From: Nonomuraea sp. SYSU D8015
GTDB lineage: Bacteria > Actinomycetota > Actinomycetes > Streptosporangiales > Streptosporangiaceae
Length of the DNA: 64,000 nucleotides
Assembly: GCF_008065375.1 (NCBI RefSeq)
Contig: NZ_VJYI01000016.1
Location: 186,001 to 250,000, forward strand
Reading direction: 5' to 3'
A program made the translations under genes and the position numbers. Every line of letters starts with the position of its first letter. Position 1 is the first letter of the stretch. The notes under the pieces are model-generated. The model saw nothing but the letters and a program-made list of their open reading frames with translations, was not told the DNA's origin and did no database searches. This document shows, piece after piece, positions 25,568 to 33,710 of the stretch.

Positions 25568-26026
25568 TCAGCGCAGCTTCTTGAGGTGTTCCACGATCGG
25601 CGCGAACGCCGCCTCGATCGCGTTGAGCTGGTCGTCGGTGAGCCGGTCGACGAAGTGCTCGCGCACGCCCGCCACGTGGTGGGGCGCCACCCGCTGGATC
25701 GTCTCCCAGCCCTCGTCGGTCAGCACCGCGAACGTGCCCCGCCGGTCGTCCCGGCAGTCTTCCCTGGTCACCAGGCCCTTGGCCTCCATGCGGGAGATCT
25801 GGTGCGACAGGCGGCTGCGTGACTGGATCGTCGCGTCCGCCAGGTCGCTCATGCGCATGCGGCGTCCCTGGCTCTCCGACAGGTTGACCAGGATCTCGTA
25901 GTCGTTCAACGACAGGGAGTGCTCCTGCAGCTCGCGGTCGAGCCGGTGCATGAGCAGCTTGTGCAGCGCCAGATGCGTGCGCCAGGCACGCTGTTCGGCG
26001 GGAGAAAGCCAGCGAGGCGCGCTCAT
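25568..26026 (-). CDS. MarR-family transcriptional regulator
   Basis: This 152-residue winged-helix regulator has dimerisation helices at both ends (EQRAWRTHLALHKLLMHRLDREL and LNAIEAAFAPIVEHL). The recognition region DLADATIQSRSRLSHQISRMEAKGLV is followed by the wing VTREDCRDDRRGTFAVLTDEG. The start is taken at ATG 26026 because GGAG lies four bases upstream; an in-frame TTG three codons earlier would absorb that site. It lies upstream of lprG (81 bp gap) and may control the lprG-p55 pair. Its ligand is unknown. Confidence 0.9.
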   Translation of the reverse strand: MSAPRWLSPAEQRAWRTHLALHKLLMHRLDRELQEHSLSLNDYEILVNLSESQGRRMRMSDLADATIQSRSRLSHQISRMEAKGLVTREDCRDDRRGTFAVLTDEGWETIQRVAPHHVAGVREHFVDRLTDDQLNAIEAAFAPIVEHLKKLR

Positions 26027-26129
26027 GATCTCCAATCTAGCGCACCGTACGTGAGCTGCACGGGGGAGAGGCAGAGCGGCCGGCGCTCGGCGATCCGCTC
26101 CTCGACCGGTTTCCGGTAGAACATGCCCG

Positions 26130-26723
26130 TCAGCCTATTCGCTGGATGAGCGCCCTCTTCGCGGGATGGTCCGTGACGACGGCCACCCTGATGTCCGGCC
26201 CGGCGGTCCACTCCAGCAGGTGCCGGCCCGTCAGGTCGCCGTCGGCCGAGCCGAACCGGTCGAGCGACAGCTCGCCGCGCTTGACCAGCGCCTCCTTGCG
26301 CACCCAGTGCCGGATCAGCTCGTCGTTGCCGGTGACCAGCACGCGTTCGCGCGGGGTGAGGACCCGGTCGGCCAGCATCCCGTCCAGCGGGCCCGGCGGC
26401 ACGTGCTCGGCGTCCACCCCGACCTTGCCGGGACCGGCCGCGGCGCACACGTACCCGCGTGTGTGGCTCAGGCTCACGCCTAAGCCGGGGGCCTGCTCCA
26501 GGTACGGCCTGCCGTGCCCGGGGCCGTGCACGTCGCAGTGCTGCAGGAGCGTCAGCTCGCCGGGGTCGGCGTCGAGCGCGGCGGCGGCGCAGAGCCGTAC
26601 CAGCAGGTGGGCGGCGACGAACGCGGCGCGGTCGGACTCGAACCGGAACCGCGCGGCCCGCTCCCGCTCCACCTCGGTGAGCCATTTCTCTGGGGCGCGC
26701 ACCTCGTCGGGGCGGCCGCCCAT
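26130..26723 (-). CDS. Sfp-type 4'-phosphopantetheinyl transferase
   Basis: This 197-residue enzyme transfers phosphopantetheine from CoA to carrier-protein serines. Family motifs: GRPYL (P1-like), VSLSHTRGYVCAAAG (P1b), KVGVDAEHV (first metal-binding Asp/Glu), and WVRKEALVKRGE (P3, with Trp, Lys, Glu and the second Lys). The N-terminal ERERAARFRFESDRAAFVAAHLLVR is the usual helical block. It sits 17 bp from the end of the Mce-associated gene. It could serve stand-alone PKS/NRPS or lipid synthases; the enediyne synthase carries its own PPTase domain. Confidence 0.9.
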   Translation of the reverse strand: MGGRPDEVRAPEKWLTEVERERAARFRFESDRAAFVAAHLLVRLCAAAALDADPGELTLLQHCDVHGPGHGRPYLEQAPGLGVSLSHTRGYVCAAAGPGKVGVDAEHVPPGPLDGMLADRVLTPRERVLVTGNDELIRHWVRKEALVKRGELSLDRFGSADGDLTGRHLLEWTAGPDIRVAVVTDHPAKRALIQRIG

Positions 26724-26740
26724 CGCGATGGGGCCGATCG

Positions 26741-27706
26741 TCAGTCCTTCTTCTTGGCGTCGCCGCCGTCGAGGGAATACTGGTCCTCCGAGGCCGCGCC
26801 GAGCACGGTCACGTCGTGGACCTTCCAGGTGCCCTTCTCCTTCACAAGAGCGATCTTAAGGTGCGAATCCTTCACGGAGCGGATCGCCTCCGAGGTGTTC
26901 ACCTGCTGGTCGACGACGACGATGGCGTGCGCGGTGGCCTCGTCCACGTCGGCCAGGTAGACCTCGCGCACGGTGGCCTGCGAGGTGGCCTTGAGCTTCA
27001 CGATCACCTGCGCCATCGCGCCGCCGAACGCGGTGTCGTACGTGGCCAGGAAATCGCCCGTGGCCTGGGCGCTGAGCGTGGCCCGGGTGGTCTGCAGGTC
27101 CCGGTAGTCGTAGCTGAGCAGGGCCTTGCTGAAGGCGCTCGCCGCCCCGGACACCTCGAGCCGCAGCGCGCGCTCGACCGCCAGCTGGGCCCGCGCGTCC
27201 TCGGCCTGGGCGGCGGTGACCCACTGCAGGACGGCGGTCGCGGCGACGGCGGCCACCACCATCGCGGCCACCGCCCCGGCGATCCTGGCCCGCGTCACCC
27301 GCCCGAACCGCCGCCCTCCTCCGGCCCCGGCGGCCGGCCGCTCGCCGTCCGCCGGCTCCCCGTCACCGGACACCACGCCGGTGGCCGTCCCCTGAGCGTC
27401 GTCGGACGTGCCGGTGGCGTCCGGCCGAGAGCCGCCCGGCCCTGTGCCCGCCTCCGTGCCCTCGGCGTCGGTTGCGCCTGCCGGTGCCGCGCCTGCTTCC
27501 AGGCCCTCGGCGCCGGACGCCACGTCCGTCACAGGGCGGTCGTCGTCGGCGGTTTGCGGGTGCTCGCGGCCGGCAGGCGTGTGCGGCGCCTCCGCGGGGG
27601 TGTCCCCGGAGCCGGGGTCGGCGGCCGCGGCGTGGGGTGCGGCGGCGTCCTGCTCGGGGGGCATGGGGTCCTGCTCGGGGGTCATGGGGTCCTGTTCGGG
27701 GGTCAT
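26741..27706 (-). CDS. Mce-associated membrane protein
   Basis: This 321-residue protein begins with an acidic, disordered N-terminal region (about 1-130) whose first 21 residues are a threefold MTPEQDP-type repeat, so any of three Met codons could start translation. One membrane helix (IAGAVAAMVVAAVAATAVLQWV, about 141-162) and an extracytoplasmic domain follow. That domain has the typical Mam pattern (SYDYRDLQTTRATLSAQATGDF, VREVYLADVDEATAHAIVVVDQ, GTWKVHDVTVLG). Mam proteins stabilise Mce complexes in actinobacteria. Its ATG overlaps the mceF stop by 4 nt, so it closes the mce operon. Confidence 0.85.
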   Translation of the reverse strand: MTPEQDPMTPEQDPMPPEQDAAAPHAAAADPGSGDTPAEAPHTPAGREHPQTADDDRPVTDVASGAEGLEAGAAPAGATDAEGTEAGTGPGGSRPDATGTSDDAQGTATGVVSGDGEPADGERPAAGAGGGRRFGRVTRARIAGAVAAMVVAAVAATAVLQWVTAAQAEDARAQLAVERALRLEVSGAASAFSKALLSYDYRDLQTTRATLSAQATGDFLATYDTAFGGAMAQVIVKLKATSQATVREVYLADVDEATAHAIVVVDQQVNTSEAIRSVKDSHLKIALVKEKGTWKVHDVTVLGAASEDQYSLDGGDAKKKD

Positions 27707-29055
27707 GGGGACTCCTCACGGCGGCGGGCGGCCCGGCCCGCCGCGATCCAGCCCACGATGCCACCACCTGCCACGACGGCGAGGAAGATCGCGACAATCA
27801 GCGGGACGGGGTTCGGTGCGGTACGGGACGACGCGGCGCCGGTGGCGGCCACGCCGCTGGGCGACGTCTCGGCGGCGTGCCGGGCGTCCTCGGGTTCCTC
27901 TGTCTTCGCCGGAGGCCGGGGGGACTCGGCGGCATCCTGGTGGCGGTCGCTCCCAGGAGCACCCGGGTCTCCCGCGTCCGCCGCATCGGCCGTGACGTCG
28001 GGGGCGGGCCGGCGATCCGGGCAGGCACGCAGGCGGGGCACCGAGGGCGGCCCCACCGGCCCGGCGTACTCCTCGGCCGGCGTCGGCCCGCCGGGCACGC
28101 TGAACACGAACGCCGCCTTCCCGTACACGGTCCCGTCGCGCCGGTCGCTGATGTCGTCGGCCAGGCTCAGCGCGGTCGGCACGATGCTCAGAAGATGGTG
28201 CACGTTCCGCTCGGTGCCGGCCGAGAACGCCGGCCGGTGCGGCAGCCCCGCCGCCGTCAGCAGGCACGAGAACCCCGGCCTGGACGCCCTGACGGCCGAG
28301 TCGATCTCCGCGAACACCCCCGGCCCGTGGTCGAGGAAGGCGTTCAGGTCGGTACGGGACGCCCGCAGCGTCGCCGTCACCGTGCTCAGATCCGTGATCC
28401 CGGACGCCAGCCGGTCCTTCTTCCCGGCCAGCGTGTGCGTGAGCCGGGTGAGCTGCACCGACAGGTCGTCGAGCACGTCGGCGTTGTCGGCCAGCGTGCC
28501 GGTCAGGGAGTGGGCGTCGTCGATGAGCTTCCTGATCGACGGCGCCCGGCCGTCCAGCGCGACCGCCAGCTCATGGGTGATCGTCTTGGCGTCCCTGGGC
28601 GGCACGGCGTTCAGCAACTTGCCGACGCCCTCGAAGAGCTCCTTGTAGTCGAGCGGCACCGTCGTCTTGGTCAGCGGGATCGTGTCTCCCGCCGCCAGCG
28701 CCGGCCCTCTGACCCCGGTGGCGGGCGGCGAGAGCTCCACGTACGGCTCCCCGATGGCGGACTTGCGCCGCACCTCGGCCGTCACGCCCTTCGGCAGCCT
28801 GACCTCCCTGTCGATGTCCAGCCCGACGACGATCCTGCCGGGCGCCAGCCGCACGTCGCCGATCTTGCCGACGCGTACGCCCAGGTAGGCCACGTCGAAG
28901 CCGCGCACGAGCCCGGGCGAGGAGACGAACTCGGCCGACACCCGGTACGGCCGCTCGATCGCGTCGAGCCGGATGATCGTGCTGAAGGCCCAGATCGTCA
29001 TGACGACCCCCAGCACCACGAAGAACCCCAGGTTGAGATAGATCCGGTTTCTCAT
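27703..29055 (-). CDS. mceF: MceF, MlaD/MCE-domain protein with an extra C-terminal membrane helix
   Basis: This 450-residue protein has an N-terminal anchor (YLNLGFFVVLGVVMTIWAF), an MCE domain at about residues 38-115 (YRVSAEFVSSPGLVRGFDVAYLGVRVG), a long helical needle region to about 300, and then a Pro/Ala/Glu-rich linker. It ends in a second hydrophobic helix (PVPLIVAIFLAVVAGGGIVGWIA) followed by an Arg-rich tail. The C-terminal helix is not usual for Mce proteins and would tether both ends to the membrane. Overlaps of 4 nt on both sides show tight coupling in the operon. Confidence 0.88.
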   Translation of the reverse strand: MRNRIYLNLGFFVVLGVVMTIWAFSTIIRLDAIERPYRVSAEFVSSPGLVRGFDVAYLGVRVGKIGDVRLAPGRIVVGLDIDREVRLPKGVTAEVRRKSAIGEPYVELSPPATGVRGPALAAGDTIPLTKTTVPLDYKELFEGVGKLLNAVPPRDAKTITHELAVALDGRAPSIRKLIDDAHSLTGTLADNADVLDDLSVQLTRLTHTLAGKKDRLASGITDLSTVTATLRASRTDLNAFLDHGPGVFAEIDSAVRASRPGFSCLLTAAGLPHRPAFSAGTERNVHHLLSIVPTALSLADDISDRRDGTVYGKAAFVFSVPGGPTPAEEYAGPVGPPSVPRLRACPDRRPAPDVTADAADAGDPGAPGSDRHQDAAESPRPPAKTEEPEDARHAAETSPSGVAATGAASSRTAPNPVPLIVAIFLAVVAGGGIVGWIAAGRAARRREESP

Positions 29056-30050
29056 CGCGGCGGCTCCAGCAGCAGGCGGAAGTCCTCGACCCGGTTCGGC
29101 CGCGGCCCGCTGTCCGACCTCTGGGGCAGCAGCACGCCCTTCAGCCAGACGTAGATCAGCACCTGCCCGTTCACCGTGATCGGCGGCGCGTCCAGGTACT
29201 TCTGGACCTTCGCCACCAGCGCCTTCAGGTCCTCTTTGCCCCGCTGCATCGAGGAGGAGACGGCTTCGAGCTCGCGCAGCAGCGTGCGCAGCCGGGCGGC
29301 GTGGCGCGGGTAGACGGTCAGGTTGGCCTCCCGCGCCAGGTTCGTCAGCGCGACGATCGTCTTCTTGATGTGCTTGCGCCCGTGCGCGACGCGCGAGGTG
29401 GCCGCGGCCAGCGTTCCCGGCAGCCGGTCCAGCTCGGCGCTGCCCTTCGCCAGGTCGTCGCCCAGCCTGGCGAGCGCGTCGATGCTGGTGGCCAGGTCGG
29501 CGCGGGCGGCGGAGTACGCGTCGGTGACCTCGGCCGTCTGCCTGATCAGCTTGTTGACGTCGTCGCCCTGCCCGGCGAACGCGGTCGAGGCCGCGTCCAG
29601 GATGGCGTTGACGTCCTGCGCGCCGAGCGCCTCGATGAGCGGCCCCGCCTTGGCGGTGACCTGCTCGATGTCCGGCTCGACCGACGTGTCGGCGATGGTC
29701 GCCCCGGTGGGCAGGTACGGGCCCGTGGACAGGTCCTTGCCCTTCGGCGGGGTGAGCAGCACGTAGTTCTCGCCCAGGACCGACGTCTTGGCCACGGTGG
29801 CGGTGCTGCCCTGCGGCACCCGGTGCTCCGACTTGATCGACATCGTCACCTTCGCCCGGTAGCCCTGCAGCCGGATGTCGGTGACCGTCCCCACCCGCAC
29901 GTCCGCGATCTGCACGCTGTGCCCGGCCACCAGGCTCTGGACGTCGTCGAAGACCGCGTGCAGCGTCAGGCCGCCGGTGGGCGCGCCGAGCGTCTGCAGC
30001 GAGCACGACGCGGTGACGAACAGGGCCAGGCATCCGGCCGCGATCCTCAT
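29052..30050 (-). CDS. mceE: MceE, lipid-anchored MCE protein
   Basis: This 332-residue protein begins with a short signal peptide and lipobox (LFVTASC, Cys16), so it is a lipoprotein like mycobacterial LprK/MceE. The MCE domain (LTLHAVFDDVQSLVAGHSVQIADVRVG) spans about residues 28-105, followed by predicted coiled-coil helices (DLAKGSAELDRLPGTLAAATSRVAHGRKHI). It is a component of the lipid-conducting Mce tunnel between the membrane permease and the outer layers. Confidence 0.88.
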   Translation of the reverse strand: MRIAAGCLALFVTASCSLQTLGAPTGGLTLHAVFDDVQSLVAGHSVQIADVRVGTVTDIRLQGYRAKVTMSIKSEHRVPQGSTATVAKTSVLGENYVLLTPPKGKDLSTGPYLPTGATIADTSVEPDIEQVTAKAGPLIEALGAQDVNAILDAASTAFAGQGDDVNKLIRQTAEVTDAYSAARADLATSIDALARLGDDLAKGSAELDRLPGTLAAATSRVAHGRKHIKKTIVALTNLAREANLTVYPRHAARLRTLLRELEAVSSSMQRGKEDLKALVAKVQKYLDAPPITVNGQVLIYVWLKGVLLPQRSDSGPRPNRVEDFRLLLEPPR

Positions 30051-31072
30051 CGCCGCCTCCCGCGCTGCTCGAAGGGGCAGTTGCTCAGCCCGTTGGGCAG
30101 GCACGGCACCCGCCCCAGGTTCAGGGCCTCGAACAGCGGCGTCAGCCACGCCCTGGTCATCGCGTTGAGCACGACGCGGATCTTCAGCACGTGCTGCTTC
30201 CTGTCCCATGCCTCGATCACCACGTCCGCGAAGTCGGCCGCGCCCTGGACCGCCTGCGCCATGGACGCGCTGTTGGCCCGGACCGTCAGCACCAGCTCGG
30301 CCAGCGTCCCCGCGGCCTGCGGCAGCCGTTCGGAGTACTGCTCGATGACCACGTCGCCGCGCCGTACGAACTCCGCCATGCTCGACACGAAGCCGCGCAG
30401 CCGCCGCCGCTCCTCGGCCAGGATCGCGCTGGCCTCGGAGAACGCGTCGATCGCGCCGGTCACCTGCCTCTCGCGCTCGTTGAGCGTGGTGGCGAGCCGG
30501 TTGAGGCCCTTGGCCAGGTCGATGAGCTGCTGGTCCTGCTTGGCCAGGGTGCCGGTGAGCTCCGCGGTGTCGGCGATCGCGTTGTTGATGGTCTTGCCGC
30601 GGCCCCTGACCCCGTCGGCCAGGTCGCCGGCCACGTCGCCCAGCTTCTCGTCGTCGAGCGCGTCGGTCAGCTTGGTGAACGCGTCGAGCGCGTCGTCGAT
30701 CTCCACCGGCAGGTCGGTGCGCTCCAGCGGGATGATGGTGCCGGGCGCGATCCGCTGGTCGCCGGGTTTCCACGGGGGATAGAGGACGACGTTCCGCTCG
30801 CCGAGGGTGTTCTGGGGCGCGACCACGGCCTTGACGTCGGCGGGCAGCGGCACGTTCCGGTCGACGCGCAGGCCGACGCGGACCTTGTCGCCGTCGATGC
30901 GGATGCTGTCCACGTACCCGGCGTCCAGGCCCATCACCTTGATCCGCGCCTCTTCGTACAGGGACGGGGCCTTGCTGAAGATCGCGACCAGCCGGTACGG
31001 CTCCGCTCCGAGTACGGAGCATCCGGACGCCAGGAACACCCCGGCGACCAGCACCGCCACGAACCCCCTCAC
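30047..31072 (-). CDS. mceD: MceD, lipid-anchored MCE protein
   Basis: This 341-residue protein has a signal peptide and lipobox (LASGC, Cys18), the MCE domain YRLVAIFSKAPSLYEEARIKVMGLDAG at about residues 26-100, a long helical segment, and a C-terminal DAM-like block (VLNAMTRAWLTPLFEALNLGRVPCLPNGLSNC) with two Cys. Translation starts at GTG 31072, forming a GTGA overlap with the stop of the low-complexity ORF 31069-31644. Two adjacent lipoprotein Mce subunits (D and E) differ from mycobacterial Mce1, where only E is one. Confidence 0.87.
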   Translation of the reverse strand: MRGFVAVLVAGVFLASGCSVLGAEPYRLVAIFSKAPSLYEEARIKVMGLDAGYVDSIRIDGDKVRVGLRVDRNVPLPADVKAVVAPQNTLGERNVVLYPPWKPGDQRIAPGTIIPLERTDLPVEIDDALDAFTKLTDALDDEKLGDVAGDLADGVRGRGKTINNAIADTAELTGTLAKQDQQLIDLAKGLNRLATTLNERERQVTGAIDAFSEASAILAEERRRLRGFVSSMAEFVRRGDVVIEQYSERLPQAAGTLAELVLTVRANSASMAQAVQGAADFADVVIEAWDRKQHVLKIRVVLNAMTRAWLTPLFEALNLGRVPCLPNGLSNCPFEQRGRRR

Positions 31073-31644
31073 AGGCCCTCCCCTCTACCGCCCGAACCCG
31101 ACCCGCCCTCCACCCCTCCTGGGCACACCGCCCCCTTGCACCCACCCGCGACCCTCGGCAGGACCCGGCGGGGCGCGTCAACAGGCGACCTGAGAGCCGG
31201 GCCGAACGCCTCAACGGAGCGCGGGGAGGCAGGGATGTCGGCGGATGCCGTGCGCGCCGGGCTGGGCGCTTCGGCAGAGGGACGTCGCCGCTCACGGCCC
31301 GACCACCGGCCACCTGGCGGCCCGCAACGCCCGCGCGACAGCGGACGGTGCCATCGACGCGCGGGATTCGCCGGCTGGGGGAGAGCCGGGGCGGGCGAGG
31401 CCGATGGCGCAAGGACGGGGTCGGGCGCGCCGGCGGGTCCCATGAGCCCCGGCCCGCACGTCTCGGCGGGTCGCGCCGAGGCCGGGGCAGGCGGCCCGGT
31501 GCGCCCCGGTGAGTGTCGGGGAGTCGAGGCGGGGCACGCCGGCGTGGAGGCAGGGAGGGGCGGTCCGGACGCCCCAGCGGGGCGCGGGGCGGGGGAGCAG
31601 GCCCGGAGGGCGAGGGGGCAGGTGCGGTCAGGGGGAGGGGTCAT
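31069..31644 (-). CDS. candidate Pro-rich low-complexity gene between mceC and mceD
   Basis: This open frame of 191 codons exactly fills the gap between mceC and mceD. Its ATG (31644-31642) forms an ATGA overlap with the mceC stop and its TGA (31071-31069) forms a GTGA overlap with the mceD start, as every other junction of this operon does. The product would be rich in Pro, Ala, Arg, Gly and Ser with several Cys, without a membrane helix or known domain. Against it: codon use is poorer than in the neighbours (many CCT, GGA, CGA, CCA and AGG codons), and long open frames arise by chance in such GC-rich DNA. It may be a disordered protein, a decayed insertion or a spacer. Confidence 0.35.
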   Translation of the reverse strand: MTPPPDRTCPLALRACSPAPRPAGASGPPLPASTPACPASTPRHSPGRTGPPAPASARPAETCGPGLMGPAGAPDPVLAPSASPAPALPQPANPARRWHRPLSRGRCGPPGGRWSGRERRRPSAEAPSPARTASADIPASPRSVEAFGPALRSPVDAPRRVLPRVAGGCKGAVCPGGVEGGSGSGGRGEGL

Positions 31645-32669
31645 CGGTCGTTCCTCCTGTCCTTGGCGATGGCGGCGAGCACCTCCGGGTTGATCGGCCC
31701 GAGACCCGTGGCTATGGCCTCGAGCCACGGGCCCTGGCCGCCCATCGTGGACAGGCCGGTGAACGTCGGCCCCGCCCACGCCAGCAGCGAGTTGAGCTGC
31801 TCGTTGCTCCCGCTGAGCCGGGTGGTGATGGCCGCGTTGTCGTCCAGCACCTGCACCAGCGCCCGCTCGTGCTCGTTGATCAGCCGCGTGGTGCTCTGCA
31901 CCAGATCGCTGCCGTCACCGAGCAGCACGCGCAGCTCGTTCCGGCGTCGACGCAGCTCGCTCAGCATGATCTCGATGCCGTCGATGAGCCGCACGAGCTG
32001 CTTGTCCTTCTTCTCCAGGACGTCCATGATCTTGGTGCCGTTGTCGAGCAGCCGCTGGAGCTGCGGCTCGCTCTTGCTGATCGTGTCCGAAAGGTCGCCG
32101 ATGTTCTCCAGCAGCCGGGTGATCCGGCCGCGCCTGGCGAGGTCGACCTTGCCGAGCTCGGTGAGCAGGTCGTCCACGGCCTCGGTGTCCAGCCGCTCCA
32201 CCAGGCGGGTCGCGTCCTTGATGGCGTCGTTGATCAGTGTGGGCACGCCGGTCCGGTCCATCGGGATGCGCCGCTGCGCCTCGGGGAGCTGGTCCATGTA
32301 CGGGGGGGCCGACACGGCGCCGGTCAGCTTCAGGTAGCGGCCGCCGAGCAGGTTGGACAGGGCGACGTCGGCGCGGGTGCTCCGGCCGAGCCGCACGCCG
32401 TCGTCCACCCGCCAGGTGACGATCACGTGACCCTGCGCGTAGTCGGCGCGCACCTCGGTGACCTCGCCGACGCGTACCCCCGCGATCCGCACGTCGTTGC
32501 CGCTGCGCAGCCCGCCGGAGTCGGCGAAGACGCCCGACATGGTGTAGCCGCCCTCCAGCAGGCCGAGATTGCCGACCAGGAACGTGGCGACGAGGATCGT
32601 GGCGAGCGTGGCCAGCGACACCAGCCCGACGGCGTACTTGTTGCGGTCGCGGAAGGACTTGAGCGCCAT
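31641..32669 (-). CDS. mceC: MceC, MCE-domain protein
   Basis: This 342-residue protein has one N-terminal membrane helix (AVGLVSLATLATILVATFLVG), the MCE domain YTMSGVFADSGGLRSGNDVRIAGVRVG at about residues 42-118, and an extended helical region typical of the Mce needle (RITRLLENIGDLSDTISKSEPQLQRLLDNG). Its ATG shares one base with the mceB stop (TGATG). The C terminus lacks the Pro-rich tail often seen in MceC, and the next 568 bp instead hold the low-complexity ORF. Confidence 0.9.
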   Translation of the reverse strand: MALKSFRDRNKYAVGLVSLATLATILVATFLVGNLGLLEGGYTMSGVFADSGGLRSGNDVRIAGVRVGEVTEVRADYAQGHVIVTWRVDDGVRLGRSTRADVALSNLLGGRYLKLTGAVSAPPYMDQLPEAQRRIPMDRTGVPTLINDAIKDATRLVERLDTEAVDDLLTELGKVDLARRGRITRLLENIGDLSDTISKSEPQLQRLLDNGTKIMDVLEKKDKQLVRLIDGIEIMLSELRRRRNELRVLLGDGSDLVQSTTRLINEHERALVQVLDDNAAITTRLSGSNEQLNSLLAWAGPTFTGLSTMGGQGPWLEAIATGLGPINPEVLAAIAKDRRNDR

Positions 32670-33709
32670 CACCGGCCGCCCACCATGAGCTTGCGCAGGT
32701 CCTCGGTGCTCTGGACCCGGCTGTTGCGCAGCGGCGGCGGCGACTGCATCCCGTACGGGCACGGCGCCGGCCCCAGAGCCAGGCAGGGGACCGCGGTGAT
32801 GAAGTAGTGGCCCCGGTTGACGGTGGAGTAGCCGCGGGCGAGCGACGGCTGCAGCGTGGCGACCGCCTTGTCTATCTTGTCCACGTTGCGCCGGATGCCG
32901 CCGGTGAGCCCGGTCAGGTTGTCGACCAGGGCGCCGAGCTCGCCGGCGTTCTTGCCGAGCACCTCGTTCTGGGTGCGGATCGTGGTCGAGAGCTCCACCA
33001 GCGAGTCGTCGATCAGCTTGCGGTTGGCGGCGAAGGCGTCCGTCAGCGTGACCAGGTTGTCGACGAGCCGCTCGATCTGCTGGTCCCGGCGGGCGACCAC
33101 GTCGGTGACGGTGGCGTAGTCCTTCAGCAGCTGCTCGATGGTCTTCCTGCGGTCGTTCACCGTCGTGGTGATCGCGTTGACGTTGTCGAGCAGCCGCGGG
33201 ATGTTGCGCTGGTTGCCTTTGAGCGACTTGGCGGCCGCGGTGAGAAGCTGGTTGATCTGCTCGGGGTCGAGGCTGCGGGTGAGCGGGCCGAGGTCGCTGA
33301 CCAGCTCCCCGATGTCCACCACGGAGGAGGTGCGGGCGATGCGGCCGCCGGGCGGCAGCCGGTCCGGCGCGGTGCCGGGCAGCAGGTAGACCACGCGCTG
33401 GCCGACGGCGTTGCGCCAGCGGATGGCGGCCTCGGTGTCGGCGGGGACCCGGACCGCGTCCTGCACCTCCATGGTCACCTCGGCCCGGCCGTCCACCACA
33501 CTGATCGCGGACACCTGGCCCACCGGCGCTCCGGCGATCTTGACCTGGTCGCCCTCGGTCAGTCCCGACACGTCGTCGAAGGTGGCGACGAGCCGGTAGC
33601 CGCCGCCGGCGCCGATCCGCTCGATCTGCACGCTGATCAGCACGATCAGCGAAACGGTCAGCCCGACGAACAGCGCGAACCTGACGAACAGCCATCCCCG
33701 GCGGGCCAT
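32669..33709 (-). CDS. mceB: MceB, MCE-domain protein
   Basis: This 346-residue protein has an N-terminal membrane helix (FVRFALFVGLTVSLIVLISV), the MCE domain YRLVATFDDVSGLTEGDQVKIAGAPVG at about residues 38-112, a helical barrel segment, and a C-terminal region with two Cys (VPCLALGPAPCPYGM). It forms a hetero-hexameric Mce tunnel with A and C-F. It is spaced 1 bp from mceA. Confidence 0.9.
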   Translation of the reverse strand: MARRGWLFVRFALFVGLTVSLIVLISVQIERIGAGGGYRLVATFDDVSGLTEGDQVKIAGAPVGQVSAISVVDGRAEVTMEVQDAVRVPADTEAAIRWRNAVGQRVVYLLPGTAPDRLPPGGRIARTSSVVDIGELVSDLGPLTRSLDPEQINQLLTAAAKSLKGNQRNIPRLLDNVNAITTTVNDRRKTIEQLLKDYATVTDVVARRDQQIERLVDNLVTLTDAFAANRKLIDDSLVELSTTIRTQNEVLGKNAGELGALVDNLTGLTGGIRRNVDKIDKAVATLQPSLARGYSTVNRGHYFITAVPCLALGPAPCPYGMQSPPPLRNSRVQSTEDLRKLMVGGR

Positions 33710-33710
33710 C

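Noticed and set aside
26130-26723. The Sfp-type PPTase as the activator of the enediyne synthase
   Set aside because: The synthase carries its own C-terminal PPTase domain with intact motifs, and this gene is about 8 kb beyond the cluster boundary.
27703-30033. A 776-residue single MceF protein
   Set aside because: The upstream part is the mceE region read out of frame; the ATG at 29055 overlaps the mceE stop and begins with a normal Mce membrane anchor.
30191-31693. Long plus-strand open frames opposite the mce genes (up to 500 codons)
   Set aside because: They are antisense shadows typical of very GC-rich coding DNA; they have no known domains or ribosome-binding sites, and the minus-strand frames encode clear Mce proteins.
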